Assembly: GCF_011089895.1 (NCBI RefSeq)
Contig: NZ_JAANAT010000007.1
Span: 1 to 64,000, forward strand
Reading direction: 5' to 3'
Origin: Mucilaginibacter inviolabilis
Lineage (GTDB): Bacteria > Bacteroidota > Bacteroidia > Sphingobacteriales > Sphingobacteriaceae
DNA: 64,000 nt
Position 1 is the first letter of the stretch; each line of letters begins with the position of its first letter. Below are positions 1-8,313 of the stretch, in pieces. The notes beneath the pieces were generated by a model. The model ran no database searches. It saw nothing but the letters and a program-made list of their open reading frames with translations, and was not told the DNA's origin. The translations under genes were made by a program, and so were the position numbers.

Positions 1-1
1 G

Positions 2-1270
2 AGCAAGAAAAAAGCTCCCATCATTAAAAAAGCAGTGGAAGGCGAAATGTCTGGCGAGGTGCCGGCTACCTACCTGCAATTGTCTGATCATGTAGAGTTT
101 GTACTCGATGAGGCTGCTGCTTCCGAACTTACCCGTTTTGATACCCCATGGTTAGTAAAAGATTGTTCATGGGAGGATAATATACTGAAGAAAAAAGCCG
201 TGATCTGGCTGGCCGATACCATTGGTAAACCGGTATTAAAGCTGACCGAGGAGGATTATAACAATCATGGTATGGCACAGCTGGCCGTAGAACAAGGACC
301 GGTGTACAACATCAACATTGATATTTTTAACCAGATACAGCATACTATTACCGGATGGCCGGGTGGCAAGCCCGATGCGGATGATTCGCAGCGTCCGGAG
401 CGTGCTTTGCCTGCAAAAAAACGTTCTATTATTTTTTCTCCGCATCCTGATGATGATGTGATCTCCATGGGGGGTACTTTTATCCGTTTGGTGGATCAGG
501 GGCATGATGTGCATGTGGCTTATCAAACTTCGGGTAATACTGCCGTTTGGGATGATGATGTGTTACGGTACATGGAGTTTGCCATTGATTTTACCAACTC
601 TATTGGTGAAGACAGTGGTCACCTGCACAAATTATACGAAGAGATGCGGGCTTTCTTTCCCCAGAAGCAGCCCAACCAGATTGATACCCGCGAGATCCGC
701 AATGTAAAAGGTTTTATCCGTAAAACAGAAGCTATCTCGGGTGCCCGTTACGCGGGTTTACCGGATGATCATATCCATTTTATGGCTTTGCCTTTTTACG
801 AAACCGGCAAGACCAAGAAAAATGCGGTGGGTGAAGAAGATATCCTGTTAACCATCGAACTGTTACAAAAAGTAAAACCACAGCAGATCTTTGCTGCCGG
901 TGATTTTGCCGATCCGAATGGTACGCACCTGGTGTGTTTCAACATTATCCTGGCGGCTTTGGCCCGTCTGAAAGGTAAAGAAGCCTGGGTAGATGATTGC
1001 TGGTTGTGGATGTACCGCGGTGCATGGCATGAGTTTGAAACCTATGAAATTGAAATGGCTGTGCCGCTTTCACCGCAGGAGGTGATCCGCAAGCGCAACG
1101 CCATCTTTAAACATCAGTCGCAAAAGGACCGTCCGGTGTTCCCGGGTGATGATGCCCGTGAGTTCTGGGTAAGGGCTGAAGACCGTACCCGTGATACCGC
1201 TCAGCGTTATGACCGTCTAGGTCTCGCTGAATATGAAGCTATGGAGGCGTTTGTTAGATATCGCTTTTAA
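2..1270 (+). CDS. nagB: Glucosamine-6-phosphate deaminase-like protein, C-terminal part with LmbE/PIG-L domain (5' end outside window)
   Basis: The reading frame is already open at base 2, so this is the 3' part of a longer gene; a GTG at 35 is internal, not a start. In Bacteroidota NagB is often a protein of about 640 residues in which the sugar-phosphate isomerase/deaminase domain is followed by a PIG-L/LmbE-like domain. The visible 422 codons contain the LmbE metal motif FSPHPDDDVISMGG about 145 codons in and a second conserved stretch AGDFADPNGTH. The deaminase half converts glucosamine-6-phosphate to fructose-6-phosphate and ammonia in the cytoplasm; the role of the LmbE half is not established, though this superfamily includes de-N-acetylases. 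A strong terminator follows. A GH20 hexosaminidase in the same window would supply GlcNAc, but it is 30 kb away. The assignment to the NagB-LmbE fusion rests on the C-terminal half only. Confidence 0.8.
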   Translation, partial: SKKKAPIIKKAVEGEMSGEVPATYLQLSDHVEFVLDEAAASELTRFDTPWLVKDCSWEDNILKKKAVIWLADTIGKPVLKLTEEDYNNHGMAQLAVEQGPVYNINIDIFNQIQHTITGWPGGKPDADDSQRPERALPAKKRSIIFSPHPDDDVISMGGTFIRLVDQGHDVHVAYQTSGNTAVWDDDVLRYMEFAIDFTNSIGEDSGHLHKLYEEMRAFFPQKQPNQIDTREIRNVKGFIRKTEAISGARYAGLPDDHIHFMALPFYETGKTKKNAVGEEDILLTIELLQKVKPQQIFAAGDFADPNGTHLVCFNIILAALARLKGKEAWVDDCWLWMYRGAWHEFETYEIEMAVPLSPQEVIRKRNAIFKHQSQKDRPVFPGDDAREFWVRAEDRTRDTAQRYDRLGLAEYEAMEAFVRYRF

Positions 1271-1295
1271 TAGCTTTAAACAAAATATTTTTTCC

Positions 1296-1334
1296 AAAAA
1301 GAGCGACGGGTACAACCTGTCGCTCTTTTTATTT
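1296..1334 (+). terminator. Rho-independent terminator after the nagB-like gene
   Basis: An A-run is followed by GAGCGAC-GGG, a TACAA loop, then CCT-GTCGCTC and TTTTTATTTT. The stem is about 10 bp. It lies 25 bases after the stop codon and isolates the upstream gene from the sensor kinase. Confidence 0.85.
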
Positions 1335-1427
1335 TGAACAATATTTAAAATCAATAATATACTGGTAAATCCTAAAACCTTTTAAAAAAAAGTGGGTTAT
1401 CCTATCTCAAGTTTTTATCACAAAAAT

Positions 1428-3383
1428 ATGAGTTCCCCGGCGCAGTCATTAAGTAATCAACAATTATTGGACGTTTTGTCTCTGTATCAAAATGGCATTG
1501 CCATACATGTATCGGAACAAAGCATTATACAGTATGCTAATGATGCCATGATTTCTATTTGGGGTAAAACTAAAAATGTTATCGGTAAATCATTGGAAGA
1601 AGCGCTACCTGAATTAAAAGGTCAGCCTTTTATTGATATGTTTAAACAGGTATGGAATGAGGGTATTACCATTTCGGGCAAAGACACTCCCGCCGATCTT
1701 GAAATAAATGGTGAGCTAAAAACCTTCTATTTTGATTTTGAATACCGGGCTATCAAAGATGAGCATGGTAAAACATACTGTATATTACATACAGCCACAG
1801 ATGTGACGTCGCGGTATTTAAGTCAGCAGCGTGAACAAAACATGGCCGAAGAGCTATCGGCCATTAACGAAGAGCTTTCCGCATCCAACGAAGAATTAAT
1901 TGCCAGTAATGAGGAGCTGATCAGATCGCAGGAACAACAGCAAATTCTTTACAATGAGCTGGTTGAAAGCAATAGCCGTTTCAGAAGCCTGGTAAAACAG
2001 GCCCCGGTTGGTATATGCATTATCAGAGCCGACGACCTGATGATACTGGAAGTAAACGATGCTTACCTGGAACTTGTAGGGAAAAAACGTAATGAAATAG
2101 AAAACCTCACCATCTGGAATGCTGTACCTGAGGCAGCTGATCAATACGCTCCTATAATGAAAACAGTTATTGACTCCGGCGTACCTTTTTTTGCTAAAGA
2201 GCACGAACTTTTATTGATACGGCACGGTGTGCCCGAGGTTGTGTTTGTTGATTTTGTTTATGAACCCATCAAAGGTCATGATGATATCGTTAATGCGATT
2301 ATGGTTTTAGCCATTGAGGTTACCGAAAAAGTGAAGGCCCGGCTCAATATTGAGGAAATAGAAGAGCGCGGCAGACTTGCGGTTGAAGCCGCCGAAATTG
2401 GCACCTTCGACCTTAACCTGAACACAAAGGCTATGGTAACATCAGACAGGTTCAATATCATATTTGGTTTTGATCACCCGGTTTCATGGGAAACATTTGC
2501 GTCTGTTATTCACCCGAAAGATCAGGAAGCACGTTTATTAGCGCATGCAGAGTCTATTAAAAGCGGCAAACTTTTTTATGAAGCCAGGATCACCCACCCC
2601 GATCATTCCATACATTGGATAAGAGTTCAGGGAAAGGTTTTTTATGATATCAATGATCATGCGCAAAGGATATTGGGCACATTGCTTGATATTACCCATG
2701 TACAGCGGTTAAACCAGCAAAAAGATGATTTTATCAGTATAGCCAGTCATGAACTTAAAACCCCGATAACCAGCCTCAAAGCCTCTTTACAGCTATTGGA
2801 GCGAATGAAAGAGAACCCTTCGCCGGTGCTGCTTACTAAATTGATAGATCAATCAAACAGGAGCATGCAAAAAATAAGTTCGCTTGTGGAAGATCTGCTG
2901 AATGTGAGCCGTACCAATGAGTCACAGTTGAAGTTGAACAAGACCCATTTTGTAATCAGCGAATTGTTAAAAAATTGTTGCAACCATATCAGGGTTACCG
3001 GTAAATACAATCTGATCATTCGGGGCGATGAGCAGTTACAAATTTATGCCGATGAGCATGCGATAGACCAGGTTATTGTAAACCTGGTTAATAATGCTGT
3101 TAAATACGCGCCAGATTCTGTTGATATTGTGATGCTGATTGAACTTACCGAAGGATTTGCAAAAATATCGGTTAAAGATACCGGCCACGGAATACCGGCA
3201 GACAAAATACCGCATTTATTCGAAAGGTATTACCAGGCCGAGGTTAAGGGTTTCCAGAACTCGGGACTGGGACTGGGTTTATATATCAGCGCCGAGATCA
3301 TTAAACGACATGGCGGTAAAATAGGCGTTGAAAGTGAATTAGGTAAAGGCAGCACCTTTTGGTTTACATTGCCATTAAACTAA
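1428..3383 (+). CDS. PAS-domain sensor histidine kinase
   Basis: A soluble-looking hybrid-free sensor kinase of 651 residues. The order is: a PAS domain (about 15-135), a heptad coiled coil rich in EELSAINEEL/EELIASNEEL repeats (about 140-180), a second PAS (about 185-310), a third PAS/PAC segment (about 320-430), then the HisKA dimerisation domain with the phospho-acceptor in SHELKTP (His about 441) and a HATPase domain with N box (NLVNNAVKYA, about 548), G1 (DTGHGIP, about 585) and G2 (GLGLGLYIS, about 614). No membrane segment is visible, so it probably senses a cytoplasmic signal. A GTG at 1392 would add 12 residues; the ATG at 1428 gives a cleaner start. No response regulator is next to it, so it is an orphan kinase whose partner is unknown. 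Confidence 0.9.
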   Translation: MSSPAQSLSNQQLLDVLSLYQNGIAIHVSEQSIIQYANDAMISIWGKTKNVIGKSLEEALPELKGQPFIDMFKQVWNEGITISGKDTPADLEINGELKTFYFDFEYRAIKDEHGKTYCILHTATDVTSRYLSQQREQNMAEELSAINEELSASNEELIASNEELIRSQEQQQILYNELVESNSRFRSLVKQAPVGICIIRADDLMILEVNDAYLELVGKKRNEIENLTIWNAVPEAADQYAPIMKTVIDSGVPFFAKEHELLLIRHGVPEVVFVDFVYEPIKGHDDIVNAIMVLAIEVTEKVKARLNIEEIEERGRLAVEAAEIGTFDLNLNTKAMVTSDRFNIIFGFDHPVSWETFASVIHPKDQEARLLAHAESIKSGKLFYEARITHPDHSIHWIRVQGKVFYDINDHAQRILGTLLDITHVQRLNQQKDDFISIASHELKTPITSLKASLQLLERMKENPSPVLLTKLIDQSNRSMQKISSLVEDLLNVSRTNESQLKLNKTHFVISELLKNCCNHIRVTGKYNLIIRGDEQLQIYADEHAIDQVIVNLVNNAVKYAPDSVDIVMLIELTEGFAKISVKDTGHGIPADKIPHLFERYYQAEVKGFQNSGLGLGLYISAEIIKRHGGKIGVESELGKGSTFWFTLPLN

Positions 3384-3389
3384 ACCGCT

Positions 3390-3443
3390 AAAAAAGATAC
3401 CTTATATGAGGCATGGTACAGCTCATATAAGGTATCTTTTTTT
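3390..3443. terminator. Bidirectional terminator between sensor kinase and ftcD
   Basis: AAAAAAGATACCTTATATGAG is mirrored by CTCATATAAGGTATC followed by a T-run, with an 11-base loop. With A-run and T-run on either side it can serve the kinase on the plus strand and the hut operon on the minus strand, which converge here. Confidence 0.85.
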
Positions 3444-3471
3444 GCAGACAGGGATAACACTGCTTAGTCGT

Positions 3472-5130
3472 TTACAACCCTATCTTTTCGTTCACCAGTT
3501 CTATAATCTCGGCTTCGAGGGCGATCGCCTTTTGCTCAATATCATTACCTTTTGCAATAATATCTGTTACAAAACCTTTATCCTTATAGCCCGAGGCATT
3601 GATCTTTACATTCATAAAAGCTCCCAAAACTGCGGTACGGGCGCAAAGGGCCGCCACACCAGCATCGGTTACCGAGTTGGGATTACCAATTTCAGCCATC
3701 GCCTTGATCACTTCCATGCTGTTCAGTGCGGCCTGCATCACTTTAAATGGCACCTCAATGGCGTATTTGGTAGCATCCTGTATGGCTTTATCCCTGGCCG
3801 CTTTTTCTTCCGGAGTTGATTTTGGTAAACCGAACGATTCCATAATGCGGTTAAACGCGGTAGTATCCAGATCAACCAGGCGAATCAGTTCGTCTTTATA
3901 AACCTGCGCTTTTTCGGCCCAGTTACTGAATTCTTCCCAACGATCATCCCAGCCCTTTTTATGGGAACTCAGATTAGCCACCATTCCCGCCAATGACGCG
4001 CCCAGCGAACCGACATAAGCCGAGATAGAACCACCACCCGGAGCCGGACTTTCACTGGCTGTTTCATCGGCAAACTCCACCAGGCTCATGCTCACCAGCT
4101 TGCTGGCGGCTTTATCTTTCAGCAGGTATTCAATAATACGTTCTTCGGGGATAAAAGGGCCAAGCTCATCCAACCCCATTGATTTGATGGCGATCCTGAT
4201 CAATTCCTTTTCGCTTACCCCTACCGAACGTTTTTGCTTCCGCAGAAAATATTTGCCGGCATCCAGCATGGCTTTCAATGGGATCAACCCAACCAGTTCG
4301 CTGCCGGTAACCCTGATGCCACGTGCATTGGCCTTATCACACACCTCATCAAAGGCTTTGTGAACCGGTGTTACCTCAATATTGGTCAAATTCATCGAGA
4401 TCTGGGCGATGCCATACTCCTCAATATACCAACCAATGGCTTTAACCGATTTCAACGTACCGGGGATATTTTTTGGATTACCATGTTCATCATTTACCGT
4501 ACGGCCAGCCTCGCGTACATCAAAGGCAATAGCGTTGGCTCTGCGAGTTGAGGTGGTATTCAAATTTACATTATAAGCCACCAGAAAATCACGCGCACCG
4601 ATTACGGTAGCGCCACGTTTTACATCATTCTCTGCCGGACCGAAATCTGGTGCCCATTCTGGCAGTTTGATCTTCTTAAAAAAGCCTTCATACTCACCCG
4701 CCCTGATTACCGATAAATTGCTGCGGTTTTTATTAGGCTGAGCCTGTTCATACAAATAAACCGGGATTTGCAATTCTTCACCCACACGTTTAGCCAATTG
4801 ACGGGCATACTCCGCGGTTTCTTCCATGCTGATATTGCTGATGGGGATCAACGGACAAACATCGGTAGCACCCATCCGAGGATGCTCGCCTTTTTGTTTG
4901 CTCATATCAATCAGCTCTCCTGCTTTTTTTATAGCGAGGAAAGCCGCCTGGATCACTTTCTCCGGTTCGCCTACAAAAGTTACCACGGTTCGGTTAGTGG
5001 CCTTGCCCGGATCAACATTCAACAGGAGCACGCCTTCTACCGATTCCACCTCATTGGTGATCTGTTTGATAATATCAAGGTTTACACCCTCACTAAAATT
5101 CGGAACGCATTCAATTAGTTTCTGGCTCAT
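3472..5130 (-). CDS. ftcD: Bifunctional glutamate formimidoyltransferase / formimidoyl-THF cyclodeaminase
   Basis: This is the last step of the histidine pathway: the formimino group of N-formimino-glutamate is passed to tetrahydrofolate, giving glutamate, and the cyclodeaminase then releases ammonia to form 5,10-methenyl-THF. The 552-residue length fits the two-domain fusion. The transferase half (about 1-300) starts with LIECVPNFSEG and carries KGEHPRMGATDVCPLIP with the catalytic His at 83; the cyclodeaminase half (about 340-552) has the glycine-rich SPAPGGGSISAYVGSLGASL. It is the promoter-distal gene of marR-hutH-hutU-hutI-ftcD. The spacer of 178 bases to hutI holds a palindromic repeat. 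Because it feeds one-carbon units into folate, its presence instead of a HutF/HutG branch shows that this organism uses the THF route. Confidence 0.95.
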   Translation of the reverse strand: MSQKLIECVPNFSEGVNLDIIKQITNEVESVEGVLLLNVDPGKATNRTVVTFVGEPEKVIQAAFLAIKKAGELIDMSKQKGEHPRMGATDVCPLIPISNISMEETAEYARQLAKRVGEELQIPVYLYEQAQPNKNRSNLSVIRAGEYEGFFKKIKLPEWAPDFGPAENDVKRGATVIGARDFLVAYNVNLNTTSTRRANAIAFDVREAGRTVNDEHGNPKNIPGTLKSVKAIGWYIEEYGIAQISMNLTNIEVTPVHKAFDEVCDKANARGIRVTGSELVGLIPLKAMLDAGKYFLRKQKRSVGVSEKELIRIAIKSMGLDELGPFIPEERIIEYLLKDKAASKLVSMSLVEFADETASESPAPGGGSISAYVGSLGASLAGMVANLSSHKKGWDDRWEEFSNWAEKAQVYKDELIRLVDLDTTAFNRIMESFGLPKSTPEEKAARDKAIQDATKYAIEVPFKVMQAALNSMEVIKAMAEIGNPNSVTDAGVAALCARTAVLGAFMNVKINASGYKDKGFVTDIIAKGNDIEQKAIALEAEIIELVNEKIGL

Positions 5131-5183
5131 TGGTTTACTTAGTTATTTGTTCATTGGTTGATATCGTTCATTTGTTTTCTTCA

Positions 5184-5280
5184 AGCTCCCCTCTTGAGAG
5201 GGGGCGCGTGGGGTTGTGTAATTGCAGGGGTGTGTTCATGAAGCAGAAAAACACACCCCTCCACCCCTCTCAAGAGGGGA
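5184..5280. repeat. Long inverted repeat in the ftcD-hutI spacer (CTCACCCC/CTCTC family)
   Basis: The left arm begins CTCCCCTCTTGAGAGGGGG and continues with a G/T-rich tail; the right arm has ACACACCCCTCCACC and then CCTCTCAAGAGGGGA. The arms pair over roughly 30 bases and each arm also holds its own short palindrome. It is transcribed in the hut mRNA and could fold into a stable hairpin between the two cistrons. Related elements lie at 6534-6640, 10397-10556, 22922-22970, 55509-55586, 57201-57233 and 62348-62412. Confidence 0.75.
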
Positions 5281-5308
5281 ATCGCACGATCCCCTACTTT
5301 TTATCTTT

Positions 5309-6532
5309 TTATATACCTGATAACCATACCTTATCCGGTTTCAATTTCCCCTGGTGATATAATATCTCCCGGTAATCATTGCATGGATAAGCCTGCATAT
5401 CGGCCAGTTTATTGGGGGCTAAAATACCACGATCATTTAATTTTAATGCCGATGCCGCTCTGAAAGTTAAACCTGCAAATACTTCGGCGGCGCATAATTT
5501 TTCTGCAGCGCCCATCACTGCGGCCTGCATCAGCAGATCACCCATGGGAGCCGAGCCCGGGTTCCAGTCGCTGGCAATGGCCAGACATGCGCCGGCATTC
5601 AGCAGTCTACGGGCAGGTGCATAAGGCATCCCCAAACCTAAAGATGCACCGGGCAAAGTTACCGCAACCGTATCAGATTTAGCCAGCATATTGATCTCAC
5701 GATCTGTACTGGCTTCCAAATGATCGGCCGAGGCGGCTCTTGCCTGAATAGCCACCTCGCTGCCGCCCGTAGTAAACTGATCGGCATGAACGGTTACTTC
5801 AAAACCCATTTGTTTGGCTTTGGCCAGGTAGTTCAAAGCATCACTAGTATTAAAAGCGCTTTCTTCAATAAATATATCCACCCGGTTTGTCAGGCGCTGT
5901 TGTTTAATAACCGGCAGCAGGTTTTGTAAAATATGATGCAGGTATTCGGGATGCGTACCATCAAAATCTTTGGGCAGCATATGCGCTGCCAGACAAGTGG
6001 ATACTAAACTTGCCCGTGTTTTATCCGCGGCGGCTTTTATAGCTCTTAACTGTTTTAACTCGGCATCAATACTTAAACCGTAACCGCTTTTCACTTCTAT
6101 CGTAGTAACCCCTTCAGCCAGATGCCGTTGTACCCTACTTAATAGTAAACTGCTCAACGCAATCTCATCTGCTGCACGGGTTTGTGTAACCGAATCCCAG
6201 ATACCACCACCTGCTTTGGCTATTTCCAGATAGGTTTTACCCGCCGTGCGCAGCGCGTAATCCTTTGCCCGGCTGCCCGCGAAACAGATGTGCGTATGGC
6301 AGTCCACAAAGCCTGGTAATAATACATGATCACCGGTAATTTCTTCAATTGGTGTCGATGGATTAGCTGATCTCAATTTCTCAAAATCATCAACAGCCAC
6401 AATCAGCCCGTCATCAACCAGCACGCCTCCATTTGGAATGATGTGAAGCTGTTCATCCTTCAAGGCGCCCTTTAATGGCAACCCAGTTAATGGTAATATC
6501 TGTGTGAACCGACCTATTAGTTTCATAAGCAT
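5309..6532 (-). CDS. hutI: Imidazolonepropionase
   Basis: HutI hydrolyses 4-imidazolone-5-propionate to N-formimino-L-glutamate, the third step of histidine breakdown, in the cytoplasm. The 407-residue length is normal for this amidohydrolase-family enzyme. Metal-binding motifs are visible: DCHTHICFAG near residue 80, the VKSGYGL stretch near 148, HADQF near 250 and the SDWNPGS stretch near 320. Two in-frame starts exist, at 6532 (MLMK) and 6526 (MKLIGRF); the second looks more natural and both lie within 10 bases of the end of a palindromic repeat that fills the gap to hutU. It is the fourth gene of the hut operon. Confidence 0.93.
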   Translation of the reverse strand: MLMKLIGRFTQILPLTGLPLKGALKDEQLHIIPNGGVLVDDGLIVAVDDFEKLRSANPSTPIEEITGDHVLLPGFVDCHTHICFAGSRAKDYALRTAGKTYLEIAKAGGGIWDSVTQTRAADEIALSSLLLSRVQRHLAEGVTTIEVKSGYGLSIDAELKQLRAIKAAADKTRASLVSTCLAAHMLPKDFDGTHPEYLHHILQNLLPVIKQQRLTNRVDIFIEESAFNTSDALNYLAKAKQMGFEVTVHADQFTTGGSEVAIQARAASADHLEASTDREINMLAKSDTVAVTLPGASLGLGMPYAPARRLLNAGACLAIASDWNPGSAPMGDLLMQAAVMGAAEKLCAAEVFAGLTFRAASALKLNDRGILAPNKLADMQAYPCNDYREILYHQGKLKPDKVWLSGI

Positions 6533-6533
6533 C

Positions 6534-6640
6534 AGCCCCCTCTAAATCTCCCCCTAAAGGGTGAGACTTTTAGAAACTTTAATTGATTAATAATTTCATT
6601 TTTAAAGCCCTCTCCCTTTAGGGGAGGGTTGGGTGGGGCT
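6534..6640. repeat. Palindromic repeat filling the hutU-hutI spacer
   Basis: AGCCCCCTCTAAATCTCCCC at the hutI side is mirrored by GGGGAGGGTTGGGTGGGGCT at the hutU side, with an AT-rich middle of about 50 bases. Its outer ends touch the hutI start region and the hutU stop codon, so the element makes up the whole spacer. It belongs to the same family as 5184-5280 and the icmF insertions. Confidence 0.75.
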
Positions 6641-8313
6641 TACCATACCTTCAATCCAAACTTATCTGCCCATTCCTGTGCTTTATCATAACCGGCATCA
6701 GTATGACGGAAGATACCCATCGCAGGGTCGTTATACAGTACACGTTTGAGGCAGGTAGCGGCACGTTCGGTGCCATCGGCCAAAACAACCATGCCCGCAT
6801 GTTGCGAATAACCCATACCTACCCCGCCGCCATGGTGGAACGAAATCCAGGTGGCACCGCCTGAGGCATTAGCCATCAGGTTGAGCAGTGGCCAGTCGGA
6901 TACCGCATCCGATCCATCTTTCATGGCTTCCGTTTCGCGGTTGGGCGATGCTACCGAGCCGCAATCCAAATGGTCGCGACCAATTACGATAGGCCCTTTC
7001 ACTTTACCTGTTTTCACCAGTTCGTTAAACAGCAATCCGGCCTTTTCCCTGTCGCCCATACCCAGCCAACAAATACGCGCAGGCAGGCCCTGAAAGGAGA
7101 TCTTTTCCTGCGCATTTTTGAGCCATTTGATGAGTGGTTTATCTTCTGGAAACAATTCCATCAGTGCTCTATCTGTCGTAAAAATATCCTCCGGATCACC
7201 AGATAAAGCTACCCATCTGAACGGCCCTTTTCCTTCGCAAAACAACGGCCGGATATAAGCCGGGGTAAATCCCGGGAAATTAAATGCATTGGGTTCGCCG
7301 CCCTGTTTGGCAAACTCGCGCAGGTTGTTACCATAATCAAAAGTAACAGCACCTTTGTTTTGTAATTGCAACATCAGGCTCACATGACGGGCCATACTTT
7401 TTAATGATAACCGTTTATATTCTACCGCATCAGCTTTGCGTAGTGCGGCAGCTTCTGTTAATGACAACCCATTCGGGATATATCCATTCAATGGATCATG
7501 TGCTGATGTTTGGTCAGTTAAAACATCGGGAATAATATTATCTTTCAGCAAGCGCTCCAACAGATCGCCGGCATCGCTTACCAGGCCTACCGAAAGTGTT
7601 TCTTTTTTGGCGATAGCTTCCTTTACCCAGGCAATGGCTTCTTTATAAGAATGCGTGATCCTATCGATATATTGTGTATCCACTCTTTTTTGGATACGAG
7701 ACGCATCCACATCGGCGCCTAAAAAAACCCCACCCGCCATGGTAGCAGCTAAGGGTTGAGCACCGCCCATACCACCTAAACCGGCGCTTACGATTAACTT
7801 GCCGGTCAGATCGCCGTTGAAATGCTGGTTGCCGCACTCCACAAAAGTTTCATAAGTGCCTTGTAAAATGCCTTGTGTACCAATGTAGATCCAGCTGCCG
7901 GCCGTCATTTGGCCGTACATCATCAAACCTTTGGCACGCAGTTCATTAAAATGCTCCCAGTTGGCCCATGCGGGTACCAGGTTGCTGTTGGCTATCAACA
8001 CACGCGGCGCTTCGGGATGACTGCGGATAATACCAACCGGCTTACCCGATTGTATTAGTAACGAATGATGTTCATCCAGCTCCAGTAGCAACTCAATAAT
8101 TTTCCGGAGTGATTCCGGGTTACGAGCTGCCTGGCCGATTCCACCGTAAACCACCAGTTCGTCTGGGTTTTCGGCTACCTGGCCATCCAGGTTATTAAGT
8201 AGCATCCGTAATGGCGCTTCCGTTTGCCAGCTTTTGGCGTGCAGCTGCATACCACGCGGTGCTTTGTACACCGGGTGGTTGGCGTAAGTTTTAATAAATT
8301 CCGAACTCGTCAT
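6640..8313 (-). CDS. hutU: Urocanate hydratase
   Basis: HutU adds water to urocanate using tightly bound NAD+ to make imidazolonepropionate. The 557-residue length is typical. Family signatures are clear: QSGKPVG and the NSNLVPAWANWEHF stretch near 110-120, GGMGGAQPLAATMAGG (NAD-binding region) near 180, and GRDHLDCGSVASP with the conserved active-site cysteine near 450, followed by SFHHGGGVGMGYSQHAG. The start overlaps the end of hutH by 23 bases, which suggests translational coupling. An alternative start is not needed because MTSSEFIKTYANHP aligns with the usual N-terminus of the family. Confidence 0.96.
   Translation of the reverse strand: MTSSEFIKTYANHPVYKAPRGMQLHAKSWQTEAPLRMLLNNLDGQVAENPDELVVYGGIGQAARNPESLRKIIELLLELDEHHSLLIQSGKPVGIIRSHPEAPRVLIANSNLVPAWANWEHFNELRAKGLMMYGQMTAGSWIYIGTQGILQGTYETFVECGNQHFNGDLTGKLIVSAGLGGMGGAQPLAATMAGGVFLGADVDASRIQKRVDTQYIDRITHSYKEAIAWVKEAIAKKETLSVGLVSDAGDLLERLLKDNIIPDVLTDQTSAHDPLNGYIPNGLSLTEAAALRKADAVEYKRLSLKSMARHVSLMLQLQNKGAVTFDYGNNLREFAKQGGEPNAFNFPGFTPAYIRPLFCEGKGPFRWVALSGDPEDIFTTDRALMELFPEDKPLIKWLKNAQEKISFQGLPARICWLGMGDREKAGLLFNELVKTGKVKGPIVIGRDHLDCGSVASPNRETEAMKDGSDAVSDWPLLNLMANASGGATWISFHHGGGVGMGYSQHAGMVVLADGTERAATCLKRVLYNDPAMGIFRHTDAGYDKAQEWADKFGLKVW

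Noticed and set aside
5130..5357. Plus-strand ORF of 75 codons
   Set aside because: It covers the palindromic repeat in the ftcD-hutI spacer and overlaps both genes on the opposite strand.
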